Assembly (NCBI RefSeq): GCF_900112575.1
Contig: NZ_FOMH01000007.1
Span: forward strand, 62,001-126,000
Source of the DNA: Flavobacterium phragmitis
Lineage (GTDB): Bacteria > Bacteroidota > Bacteroidia > Flavobacteriales > Flavobacteriaceae
DNA: 64,000 nucleotides
Reading direction: 5' to 3'
Part shown: positions 7,183 to 14,657 of the stretch, in pieces
Position numbering within the stretch: position 1 is the first letter of the stretch
How the letters are laid out: each line of letters begins with the position of its first letter
Notes under the pieces: model-generated
What the model saw: the letters and a program-made list of their open reading frames with translations, nothing else
Database searches by the model: none
What the model was told of the DNA's origin: nothing
Made by a program: the position numbers and the translations under genes

Positions 7183-8271
7183 ATGAAAACAGCGAAAATA
7201 GTTATAGGATTAGGATTTGGTGATGAAGGAAAAGGAATAACAACAGATTTTCTGGCGAAACAAAATCCTGAATCTATAGTTATTCGGTTTTCGGGAGGAC
7301 AGCAGGCGGCTCATACGGTTATGATTGGCGATAAAAAACACGTTCATTCTAGTTTTGCCAGTGGTGCACTTCGAGGTCTGCCATCTTATTACAGTGAACA
7401 CTGCACGATTCATCCGCTCTTTTTATACAACGAAAGAGAGGAATTAAAAGAGAAAGGAGCTAATCTGGATTTATATATTCATCCGTTGGCAAAAGTAACT
7501 ACTCCGTTTGATGTTTGGCACAACAGAGGAAACGCTAGAAACCTAGATCATGGAACCTGCGGAAAGGGCATTGGTTCAACCATGAAAAGAAACGAAGGCC
7601 CGTATAAATTGTTTGCCATAGATTTGATTGCGCCTCGCGAAATGCTTTTGGAAAAGCTAAATCAGATTGCTTATTATTATGGTTTTTTGAATGAAAGCGA
7701 AATTGACGAAGAAGCTCGGGCGTATCTTGATGCAATTGATAAACTAAAATGGAATATTGTCGATTATACTTTCCTTTCAAAATACAATAATCTAATTTTT
7801 GAAGGCAGTCAAGGGATTCTTTTAGATATGGATCATGGAGTTTTTCCGAATGTTACTTATGCGAATACCACTTCAAAAAATGCAATTGAAATCTGTAATA
7901 AACTGAAGATTGAAGAGTTGGAGATTTATTATGTAACCAGAAGTTACGCCACAAGGCATGGCCATGGCTGGATGCCGAATGAAAGAGAAATACAATTAAA
8001 AAACAACGAAGAGGAAACCTGTGTTTTCAACGAATATCAAAAACAGCTCAGATTTGGGGATTTGGATTACGATTTGTTGAATTACGCATTACAATTAGAT
8101 GCAACTTACAGTCCAAACGCGAAAAGAAATTTGGTGGTAACCTGTATGGATCAGTTAGAAAAAGAATATGAATTTGAAAAGTTAACGACAGATTTCAATA
8201 CAATTTACGGATCATTTTCACCCGATTCTAAAGATTTTAAAAACATAATACCGATTGTATATTCAATATAG
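7183..8271 (+). CDS. Adenylosuccinate synthetase-like paralog (PurA/PurZ superfamily)
   Basis: This 362-aa protein keeps the PurA skeleton: IGLGFGDEGKG (8-18) with the catalytic Asp14, FSGGQQAAHTV with His44, DHGTCGKGIGS, LIFEGSQGILLDMDHG and SYATRHGHGWMPNE. Canonical PurA is about 430 aa and reads NAGHTV and TTRVGEGPFPTE at the corresponding places, so this is a shortened, diverged paralog. Phage PurZ is a similarly short relative that uses dGMP. In this NAD/ADP-ribose setting it may join an amino acid or other nucleophile to an unusual purine nucleotide, which is inference. It lies on the + strand with the rest of the island but behind a 445-bp repeat-rich gap. Confidence 0.85.
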   Translation: MKTAKIVIGLGFGDEGKGITTDFLAKQNPESIVIRFSGGQQAAHTVMIGDKKHVHSSFASGALRGLPSYYSEHCTIHPLFLYNEREELKEKGANLDLYIHPLAKVTTPFDVWHNRGNARNLDHGTCGKGIGSTMKRNEGPYKLFAIDLIAPREMLLEKLNQIAYYYGFLNESEIDEEARAYLDAIDKLKWNIVDYTFLSKYNNLIFEGSQGILLDMDHGVFPNVTYANTTSKNAIEICNKLKIEELEIYYVTRSYATRHGHGWMPNEREIQLKNNEEETCVFNEYQKQLRFGDLDYDLLNYALQLDATYSPNAKRNLVVTCMDQLEKEYEFEKLTTDFNTIYGSFSPDSKDFKNIIPIVYSI

Positions 8272-8377
8272 ACCAATTGCATTGTTCTATTTTCATATTA
8301 CATCGGCATTATACTAGAAGATTTTAATAAAAACAAATTAGGTTAGCATAACTTCTTTGTTTCAATAAATAGAAAAA

Positions 8378-8905
8378 ATGAAATATAATATAGAAAATAT
8401 AGCTCCAGAAAGTAAATTTTTATTTTTCTGGGGACATCAGCCAAGTCAAGATGGAACGATTACTAAAACTTGTTTCAGCCAATGGTGGTTAAGTTCGTTT
8501 AAAGTCAATGATGTAACTTATAAAACTGCTGAACACTGGATGATGGCAAAAAAAGCCGAATTATTCAAAGACCAAGAAATTTTAGATAAAATCATAAAAT
8601 GCAATTCTCCTGCCGAAGCTAAAAAGTTAGGCCGTAAAGTGAGAAATTACGATGACAAAATCTGGTTGGAAAACCGATTTGAAATTGTAAAAGAAGGAAA
8701 TTTCCACAAATTCAGTCAAAACCCTGATTTGAAAACATTTCTCTTAAACACTAACGACCGAGTGATTGTAGAAGCAAGTCCGGTTGATCCAATCTGGGGA
8801 ATCGGAATGGCGGGCGATCACAAAGACGCTTTAAATCCAGAAAAATGGAAAGGTTTGAATTTGTTGGGTTTTGCTTTGATGGAGGTTAGGGATGAATTGA
8901 GATAA
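8378..8905 (+). CDS. NADAR-family ADP-ribose/N-glycosidase protein (YbiA-like)
   Basis: This 175-aa protein is a complete NADAR domain. It has FLFFWGHQPSQDG near the N terminus, CFSQWWLSSF, TAEHWMMAKKAELF, AKKLGRKV, EASPVDPIWGIGM and NLLGFALMEVRDEL. Relatives cleave N-glycosidic bonds: plant and bacterial forms act on riboflavin-pathway intermediates, and others remove ADP-ribose from guanine in DNA. Position between the PurA-like gene and kptA argues for the ADP-ribose role. No signal peptide. The gap before it is 106 bp, and after it 50 bp containing a palindrome. Confidence 0.92.
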   Translation: MKYNIENIAPESKFLFFWGHQPSQDGTITKTCFSQWWLSSFKVNDVTYKTAEHWMMAKKAELFKDQEILDKIIKCNSPAEAKKLGRKVRNYDDKIWLENRFEIVKEGNFHKFSQNPDLKTFLLNTNDRVIVEASPVDPIWGIGMAGDHKDALNPEKWKGLNLLGFALMEVRDELR

Positions 8906-8928
8906 TTACAAATTATAAAATAATAAAC

Positions 8929-8945
8929 ATGTTCCATAGGAACAT
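8929..8945. promoter_or_regulatory. 17-bp perfect palindrome between NADAR gene and kptA
   Basis: ATGTTCC and GGAACAT surround the trinucleotide ATA, immediately upstream of the kptA start at 8956. It could be an operator for a second regulator, or a short RNA hairpin at a processing site. No similar site was spotted before the other island genes. Confidence 0.4.
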
Positions 8946-8955
8946 TTCATAGGTA

Positions 8956-9498
8956 ATGAATGAAAATATAGCAAAGAGCGTCAGCAAGTTTTTGAGTTTG
9001 GTGCTCAGACATTCGCCAGAAAAAATCGGATTAAAATTAGACGAAAACGGCTGGGCAGATGTTGAGGAATTAATAGCAAAATGTAATAAAAAAGGGAATC
9101 GTATGGATGCTGCACTTTTGGAGTATGTTGTAGAAAATAACGATAAAAAACGTTTTGCTTACAACGAAGATAAAACCAAAATCCGTGCAAGTCAGGGACA
9201 TTCTATTTCGGTTGAATTAAATTTAGCAGAAACAGAACCTTTAGAATATTTGTATCACGGAACAGTCGGAAAGTTTATGGAAAACATAAGAAATGAAGGT
9301 TTGAAAAAAATGAGCCGTCAGCATGTACATCTTTCCAAAGACAAAGAAACCGCAGTAAAAGTAGGAAGTAGAAGAGGAATTCCGCAAATTCTGACAGTAA
9401 GAAGTGGCGCCATGTTTAGAGACGGATTCAAATTTTATTTGTCCGAAAACAATGTTTGGCTGACGGATGAAGTTCCGGCAAAATATATTGAGTTTTAA
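8956..9498 (+). CDS. kptA: RNA 2'-phosphotransferase, Tpt1/KptA family
   Basis: This 180-aa protein has the family layout. The catalytic pair Arg18-His19 sits in LSLVLRHSPEKIGL, followed by IRASQGHSI, LYHGTVGKF, RQHVHLSKD and VGSRRGIPQILTV. KptA uses NAD+ to move a 2'-phosphate from RNA onto ADP-ribose, releasing nicotinamide and ADP-ribose 1'',2''-cyclic phosphate; some members ADP-ribosylate 5'-phosphorylated RNA ends. Its stop is two bases from the start of the metallophosphoesterase, which suggests the products are handled together. No RNA ligase is encoded nearby. Confidence 0.93.
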   Translation: MNENIAKSVSKFLSLVLRHSPEKIGLKLDENGWADVEELIAKCNKKGNRMDAALLEYVVENNDKKRFAYNEDKTKIRASQGHSISVELNLAETEPLEYLYHGTVGKFMENIRNEGLKKMSRQHVHLSKDKETAVKVGSRRGIPQILTVRSGAMFRDGFKFYLSENNVWLTDEVPAKYIEF

Positions 9499-9500
9499 AA

Positions 9501-10232
9501 ATGAAAAGAACCTTAGTTTTTGGAGATATTCACGGTGGATTAAAAGCCTTAATTCAGTTATTAGAAAGAATTGATTATTCAGTAAATGACCGTTTTGTTT
9601 TTCTGGGAGATTATGTAGACGGTTGGAGTGAATCCAAACAATTAATTGATTTTCTTATTGAATTGTCTCAAAAACAGGAATGTATTTTTATAAAAGGAAA
9701 TCACGATGCTTGGTGTCAGGAATGGTTGGAAGAAAATGTCATAAATGATATTTGGTTTCTGCACGGAGGAAAGTCAACAATAGAAAGTTATACTGGAATT
9801 GATTCTTCTCAAAAACAAAAACATCGAGATTTTTTCAATTCAATGATAGATTACTTTGTAGATGAAAATAACAATTTATTCATTCACGCTGGATTTTCAT
9901 CGATGCACGGCCCGGAAAAAGAACATTACAAAACCAATTATTCCTGGGATAGAACTTTATGGGAAATGGCTTTGACAATGGACAAAAGAATCGATAAAAA
10001 TTCACTTTTATACCCAAAACGATTACTGCTTTTTAATGAAATTTATATCGGTCATACGCCAACATTACATTATGATTTCGAAATTCCAATGCAAGGATGC
10101 AATGTTTGGAACATAGATACTGGAGCAGGTTTTTATGGAAAGTTGAGCTGTATAGATGTTGAAACGAAGCAGTTTTGGCAAAGTGATGCCGTGCAAGTGT
10201 TTTATCCAAATGAAAAAGGAAGAAATAAATAA
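9501..10232 (+). CDS. Calcineurin-like metallophosphoesterase
   Basis: This 243-aa cytosolic protein has the full dinuclear metal motif set: FGDIHGG (Asp9, His11), FLGDYVDGW (Asp37), KGNHDAW (66-69), IHAGF and IGHTP. It resembles the Ser/Thr-phosphatase/ApaH branch. In context it could hydrolyse ADP-ribose phosphates made by KptA or RNA 5'/3' phosphates, but the substrate is not visible in sequence. It is separated by two bases from kptA and from the next gene, so the three are translated as a unit. Confidence 0.9.
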   Translation: MKRTLVFGDIHGGLKALIQLLERIDYSVNDRFVFLGDYVDGWSESKQLIDFLIELSQKQECIFIKGNHDAWCQEWLEENVINDIWFLHGGKSTIESYTGIDSSQKQKHRDFFNSMIDYFVDENNNLFIHAGFSSMHGPEKEHYKTNYSWDRTLWEMALTMDKRIDKNSLLYPKRLLLFNEIYIGHTPTLHYDFEIPMQGCNVWNIDTGAGFYGKLSCIDVETKQFWQSDAVQVFYPNEKGRNK

Positions 10233-10234
10233 TC

Positions 10235-10687
10235 ATGAAAAGAATTTTTAGATCACCCGAAGAAATACCAGTACAGGCTGATGTCAAAACCATTTTTTTA
10301 GCTGGTTCTATAGAAATGGATAAAGCCGTTAACTGGCAGTTATATTGCGAAGAGCAGTTAAAAGAAAAATACATTCTTTTCAATCCAAGAAGAACGGAAT
10401 GGGACAGTAGCTGGTCACAAACTATAGAAAATCCTAATTTTAAAGAGCAGGTTAGTTGGGAACTTAATGCATTAGAGAAAGCAGATATTATTATCATGTA
10501 TTTTGCAGAAAATACAATGTCACCAATTTCTTTATTGGAGTTTGGACTTTACGCGCAATCCAAAAAAATGAAAGTGGTTGTTGAAGAAGATTTTTGGCGT
10601 AAAGGGAATATTGATATTGTTTGTGAAAGATACAGAGTAGAGCAGTTTAAAACTTTAAACGAGTTAATACAAAATCTATTGGACTAA
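10235..10687 (+). CDS. Nucleoside 2-deoxyribosyltransferase-like protein
   Basis: This 150-aa protein has a Rossmann-like fold with IFLAGSIEMDKAVNWQ, FNPRRTEWD, EQVSWELNALEKADIIIMYF and a C-terminal SPISLLEFGLYAQSKK. The Glu in LLEFGLY matches the catalytic Glu position of the nucleoside deoxyribosyltransferase superfamily. Members cleave N-glycosidic bonds of nucleosides or nucleotides and are frequent in NAD/ADP-ribose gene neighbourhoods. It probably handles a ribosyl or base product of neighbouring enzymes. The substrate is unknown. Confidence 0.82.
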   Translation: MKRIFRSPEEIPVQADVKTIFLAGSIEMDKAVNWQLYCEEQLKEKYILFNPRRTEWDSSWSQTIENPNFKEQVSWELNALEKADIIIMYFAENTMSPISLLEFGLYAQSKKMKVVVEEDFWRKGNIDIVCERYRVEQFKTLNELIQNLLD

Positions 10688-10704
10688 TAGAAAGGGAAGA
10701 ATCC

Positions 10705-11673
10705 ATGAAAAATAAAATAGAATCAGGTTTGTTTGGAGTTGCAGTTGGAGATGCTTTAGGAGTTCCCTATGAGTTTCTTTCAAGACATCAGATGAAAGAA
10801 TCACCTGCTGTCGATATGATTGGGTATGGAACTCACAATCAACCCAAAGGTACTTGGTCAGATGACAGCTCCTTGACCTTTTGTCTTGCAGAAACATTAG
10901 CAGAAGGATATGACCTTCAAAAATTAGCGAATCGTTTTGTGAATTGGAAAGAACAGAATTATTGGACACCACATGGCGAAGTGTTTGATATTGGAATTGC
11001 AACCTCTATTGCCATTCATGAACTGCATTGCGGAAAAGATCCTGTTTTGGCAGGAGGCGATACAGAAGACAGTAATGGAAATGGATCTCTAATGCGCATT
11101 CTGCCATTACTTTTTTATATTAAAGATATGCCGATTAAGGAACGATTTCAGCGCGTAAAAGAAGTTTCGTCACTTACACATCGTCACATTCGTTCTGTGA
11201 TGGCTTGTTTTATTTATCTTGAATATGCTTTGCAATTATATAATGGGAAAAATAAAGATGAGGCCCTAAAGCAAATGCAAGAAATTGTGAAATCGTTTTT
11301 TGAAAATGCAGAGATACCTCAATCAGAAATCGATCGTTTTCACCGAATACTTTCCATTAAGGTTGGTGAATATGATGTTCAGGACTTACAATTTCTTTCA
11401 GAAGCTGAAATATTTTCTTCAGGTTATGTATTGAATACTTTAGAAGCTGCTATTTGGTGTATTCTTTTGGAAGACAATTATAAAGATACGGTGTTGAAAG
11501 CCGTTAATCTTGGAAGTGACACTGACACTACTGCGGCAGTGGCTGGCGGTTTGGCAGGAATTTATTACGGAATCGATAATATACCCGAAAAATGGATTGA
11601 TAATTTGGTAAGATCTAATGATATAAAAGACCTTGCAGATCGGTTGTCTAAGAAATTAATGGGAAATGAGTAG
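10705..11673 (+). CDS. ADP-ribosylglycohydrolase (DraG/ARH family)
   Basis: This 322-aa protein has the two-metal ARH fold. Motifs are GVAVGDALGVPYEF near the N terminus, GTWSDDSSLTF with Asp53-Asp54, NGNGSLMR (124-131), SLTHRH around His159, and LGSDTDTTAAVAGGLAG with Asp272 and Asp274. All expected Mg-binding acids are present, so it is likely active. Family members remove ADP-ribose from proteins, nucleic acids or small molecules, giving free ADP-ribose. It sits 17 bp after the previous gene and overlaps the next by 8 bp. Confidence 0.93.
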   Translation: MKNKIESGLFGVAVGDALGVPYEFLSRHQMKESPAVDMIGYGTHNQPKGTWSDDSSLTFCLAETLAEGYDLQKLANRFVNWKEQNYWTPHGEVFDIGIATSIAIHELHCGKDPVLAGGDTEDSNGNGSLMRILPLLFYIKDMPIKERFQRVKEVSSLTHRHIRSVMACFIYLEYALQLYNGKNKDEALKQMQEIVKSFFENAEIPQSEIDRFHRILSIKVGEYDVQDLQFLSEAEIFSSGYVLNTLEAAIWCILLEDNYKDTVLKAVNLGSDTDTTAAVAGGLAGIYYGIDNIPEKWIDNLVRSNDIKDLADRLSKKLMGNE

Positions 11674-11974
11674 GGATAACATGGATAATCTATGGAATGA
11701 AGTAATAAAAGTATTGCAAGTAGTTAAATCAAAAATTACTTCAGAGATAGATTTGCTTTGGACACATTATAATTCGGTAGAAGAATTAAGGTCAGAAATA
11801 AATAGAATTGATTATTTACTGAAAGATAAAAATGAAAAAGGCCTCGAATTGTTAGGATATTTATTCGCACCAACAGGAACTTTTCAGGAAATTTCTATGC
11901 AGAACGAATGGATTGAAGAATATATAAATTTGTCCTCGGAATTTGATACATTGTACAAAATTTTAAAAACATAA
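11666..11974 (+). CDS. Small hypothetical protein between the glycohydrolase and NAMPT genes
   Basis: This 102-aa protein is predicted mostly helical and acidic (MDNLWNEVIKVLQVVKSKIT, later GLELLGYLFAPTGTFQEIS). Its first ATG overlaps the end of the glycohydrolase gene by 8 bp; an alternative ATG at 11681 would avoid the overlap. It ends 9 bp before the NAMPT-like gene. No signal peptide, membrane segment or known motif was recognised. The tight spacing supports a real operon member. Confidence 0.65.
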   Translation: MSRDNMDNLWNEVIKVLQVVKSKITSEIDLLWTHYNSVEELRSEINRIDYLLKDKNEKGLELLGYLFAPTGTFQEISMQNEWIEEYINLSSEFDTLYKILKT

Positions 11975-11983
11975 TAAAAATAT

Positions 11984-13453
11984 ATGAACCCACTATTATT
12001 AACCGATGGTTACAAAGTTGACCACAGAAGACAATACCCAGATGGAACAAGTTTAGTATATTCTAACTGGACACCAAGAAAATCAAGAATTGAAGAAGTT
12101 GATGAAGTAATCTTTTTTGGATTGCAGTATTTCATCAAAAAATATATCATTCACGACTTTGAAGAGTATTTCTTTAAGAAATCAAAAGAAGAAGTGGTGA
12201 AAAAATATGCCCGAAGAATCAATAATTATTTAGGCGAAAATCAGGTTGGTACTAAACATATCGAAGATTTACATGACTTAGGTTATATTCCGATGGTTTT
12301 TAAAGCATTGCCAGAAGGAGCAAGCGTTCCATTAAGAGTACCAATGTTTACGATGTACAATACCATTCCGGAGTTTTTCTGGCTGACGAATTATTTCGAA
12401 ACTTTGCTTTCTGCTGTAATCTGGTTGCCTTGCAACTCAGCAACTATTGCAAAAGAATACAGAAAAGTATTGGATAAATATGCTGCAGAAACTTCTTCTG
12501 TTCCAGAATTTGTAGATTGGCAGGCACATGATTTCTCTATGAGAGGAATGGGCGGAATAGAAGCTTCTTTAACTTCAGCTGCCGGACACTTATTGAGTTT
12601 TACAGGATCAGATACAATTCCGGCTATCGATTTCTTGGAAGAATATTACAAAGCCAATTCAGATCAGGAATTAGTAGCAGGTTCAGTTGCCGCTACAGAA
12701 CATTCTGTTATGTGTATGGGAACAACAGAAGGAGAATATGAAACTTTCAAAAGGTTAATCACTGAAGTTTATCCAAAAGGAATTGTTTCTATCGTTTCGG
12801 ACACTTGGGATTTATGGAAAGTTTTGACGGATTATCTTCCAAGATTAAAAGAAGCTATTGTTTCAAGAGAAGGTAAGGTCGTGATTCGTCCTGATAGTGG
12901 TGATCCAATTCTAATTATCTGCGGAAATCCTGATGGAAAAACGGAACAAGAAAGAAAAGGAGTTATCGAATTGCTTTGGGATGTTTTTGGCGGAACAACA
13001 AATGCTAAAGGATTCAAAGAACTAGTGCCGCAAATTGGTGCTATTTATGGAGATAGTATTACAGTAGCAAGAGCGACTCAAATCTGCGAAAGATTAAAAG
13101 AAAAAGGATTTGCTTCTACCAATGTGGTTTTAGGAATCGGATCTTTTACGTATCAATACAATACTAGAGATACTTTCGGATTTGCAATGAAAGCAACTTA
13201 CGGAGAAGTAAACGGAGAGGGAAGAGCGATCTTCAAAGATCCAATTACAGACGACGGAACTAAAAAATCGGCTAAAGGATTAATGAAAATCGACTTGATT
13301 GATGGAAAGTACCACTTAAGTGATAATGTTTCCTGGGAAGAAGAAAAACAAGGCGAATTGAAAGAAGTTTTCCGAGATGGAAAACTTTTAATTGATCAGT
13401 CACTTAGTGAAATCAGAACAAGAATAAAAAGTGAAGTAAGTATCGAAGCTTAA
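11984..13453 (+). CDS. nadV: Nicotinamide phosphoribosyltransferase-like enzyme (NAMPT/NadV)
   Basis: This 489-aa protein has normal length for NAMPT/NadV. It opens LLTDGYKVDHRRQYP and has SNWTPRKSR, HDFSMRGMGG (182-191), ATEHSVM with the catalytic-type His240, and VIRPDSGDP with Arg302 and Asp304. NAMPT condenses nicotinamide with PRPP to NMN. Phage NARP1 Namat enzymes have the same fold but use ADPR-pyrophosphate and make NAD+ directly. Because the island also encodes a short Prs-like kinase, both options are open. It is the last gene of the unit and is followed by an intrinsic terminator. Confidence 0.93.
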   Translation: MNPLLLTDGYKVDHRRQYPDGTSLVYSNWTPRKSRIEEVDEVIFFGLQYFIKKYIIHDFEEYFFKKSKEEVVKKYARRINNYLGENQVGTKHIEDLHDLGYIPMVFKALPEGASVPLRVPMFTMYNTIPEFFWLTNYFETLLSAVIWLPCNSATIAKEYRKVLDKYAAETSSVPEFVDWQAHDFSMRGMGGIEASLTSAAGHLLSFTGSDTIPAIDFLEEYYKANSDQELVAGSVAATEHSVMCMGTTEGEYETFKRLITEVYPKGIVSIVSDTWDLWKVLTDYLPRLKEAIVSREGKVVIRPDSGDPILIICGNPDGKTEQERKGVIELLWDVFGGTTNAKGFKELVPQIGAIYGDSITVARATQICERLKEKGFASTNVVLGIGSFTYQYNTRDTFGFAMKATYGEVNGEGRAIFKDPITDDGTKKSAKGLMKIDLIDGKYHLSDNVSWEEEKQGELKEVFRDGKLLIDQSLSEIRTRIKSEVSIEA

Positions 13454-13464
13454 TTATAAAAACG

Positions 13465-13493
13465 AAAGCCTGAATGTAAGTTCAGGCTTTTTT
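13465..13493 (+). terminator. Intrinsic terminator of the NAD island
   Basis: A perfect 10-bp stem, AAAGCCTGAA with TTCAGGCTTT, encloses a 6-nt loop and runs into TTT TTT. It lies 11 bp after the NAMPT-like stop codon. Confidence 0.85.
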
Positions 13494-13501
13494 GTATAGT
13501 A

Positions 13502-13607
13502 TTGTCATTTCGACCGAAGGGAGAAATCACACTAGAAACTCCGTACAGCATATCGCCAATCTTTGTCGAATAGCGAGTGTGATTTCTCCCTTCGGTCGAA
13601 ATGACAA
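13502..13607. repeat. Perfect inverted repeat with 32-bp arms
   Basis: The arms are 13502-13533 and 13576-13607, built on GTCATTTCGACCGAAGGGAG. They enclose 42 bp. The element separates the + strand NAD island from the - strand nadD gene and could form a strong cruciform or hairpin in either transcript. Confidence 0.85.
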
Positions 13608-13613
13608 GTTTAC

Positions 13614-14195
13614 TTATTTCTTATAAAAATTATTATGATCAATATATTCCCAAACCTTTGGAGGAAGCAAAGGCTGAATATTTTTCCCCTCTTTAATACT
13701 GTTTCGAATAAAAGTTGAAGAAATCTCTACAATCGGTGCATCGATAACATGAATTTTTGGATGCGATTTTAATTCGACATTTTCGGGTTCGTCCGAAATT
13801 CTCGGATACACATAAATATCATGATTCTCGAGAATTACTTCATAGTTTCTCCATTTGTGAAGCGTTTTTAAATTGTCTTCTCCCATAATTAAAGAAAACT
13901 CATGATTTGGGTATTTCTCTTTTAAATGTTCGAGGGTAATCACGGTGTAACTCGGCTGAGGTAATTTAAACTCAATATCCGACGGTTTTATCTTTGGGTA
14001 ATCTTCTGTTGCCAGAAAAACCATTTGAAGGCGCTGTTGGTCGTCTAATAAAGTTGCCTTTTTCTTCAACGGATTATGAGGTGTAACTACCATCCAAATC
14101 TGATCTAAATCGGCAAACTCAGCCATATGATTGGCAATGATCAAATGCCCAACATGAATGGGATTATATGTTCCGAAATAAAGGCCTATTTTCAT
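13614..14195 (-). CDS. nadD: Nicotinate-nucleotide adenylyltransferase
   Basis: This 193-aa protein is of usual NadD length. The nucleotidyltransferase signature FGTYNPIHVGH carries His14 and His17, and VEISSTFIRNSI is the C-terminal ISSTxIR motif. IMGEDNLKTLHKWRNYE corresponds to the GADxLxxxxxW region. It adenylates nicotinate mononucleotide in the de novo and Preiss-Handler routes. It faces the NAD island but is convergent with it and behind a large palindrome, so it belongs to the gmk/yicC group rather than the NrtR unit. Confidence 0.95.
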   Translation of the reverse strand: MKIGLYFGTYNPIHVGHLIIANHMAEFADLDQIWMVVTPHNPLKKKATLLDDQQRLQMVFLATEDYPKIKPSDIEFKLPQPSYTVITLEHLKEKYPNHEFSLIMGEDNLKTLHKWRNYEVILENHDIYVYPRISDEPENVELKSHPKIHVIDAPIVEISSTFIRNSIKEGKNIQPLLPPKVWEYIDHNNFYKK

Positions 14196-14204
14196 TTTTT
14201 GTAG

Positions 14205-14262
14205 TGGGTAAGTCCTTAGTTTTTAGTTCTTAGTCTCGCTTTTAGTTATTAGTCTTTTAGAT
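14205..14262. repeat. Left flanking repeat of the four-helix-bundle gene
   Basis: The segment contains AAGTCCTTAGT, TAGTTCTTAGTCTCG and TAGTTATTAGTC. These are inverted relative to the ACTAAGGACTAA units on the other side (14658-14714). It runs into the end of the 14249-14614 gene. Confidence 0.6.
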
Positions 14263-14614
14263 TTTTGGCGAAAGCGCTTATCATTTTGCTTTCTTCTTCA
14301 ATTAACAACATAATTTCATTAAACAAATTATCATCAGAAATAAATTCTAATTCTTTTGCAATAATTAATTGTGTCTCTATCTCATTCAAAGAACCTCTGG
14401 AAATATTCAGAAAATGATTAAATGACTTGTCCGTTTGACGTCCAAAACCTTCAGCAATATTTGACGGAACGGATACGCTGGCTCTTTTTAACTGACTAGT
14501 CAAGGCATATATTTCTTCTTTAGGAAAGCTTTTAGTAAGTTTATAAACAAGAACAACCAGTTTTATTCCTTTTTGCCAAATGAATAACTCTTTATAGGAT
14601 TTAATACCGCTCAT
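14249..14614 (-). CDS. Four-helix-bundle protein (23S rRNA intervening-sequence family)
   Basis: This 121-aa protein matches the S23/IVS family: FIWQKGIKLVVLVYKLTKSF, then LTSQLKRASVSVPSNIAEG and IAKELEFIS. The family is linked by name to insertions in 23S rRNA genes but is widespread at ordinary loci, and its biochemical role is not established. Here it separates nadD from gmk, and related repeats lie on both sides in opposite orientation, which suggests that it inserted as a unit. No rRNA is nearby. Confidence 0.9.
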   Translation of the reverse strand: MSGIKSYKELFIWQKGIKLVVLVYKLTKSFPKEEIYALTSQLKRASVSVPSNIAEGFGRQTDKSFNHFLNISRGSLNEIETQLIIAKELEFISDDNLFNEIMLLIEEESKMISAFAKNLKD

Positions 14615-14657
14615 TTAGATTTTACAGTTTGATGTTTTATAGACTATTTAACTAGAG

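Noticed and set aside
3768..13453. Prophage or plasmid origin for the NAD island
   Set aside because: No integrase, structural phage gene, att repeat or composition change was seen; similarity to phage NAD genes alone is not enough.
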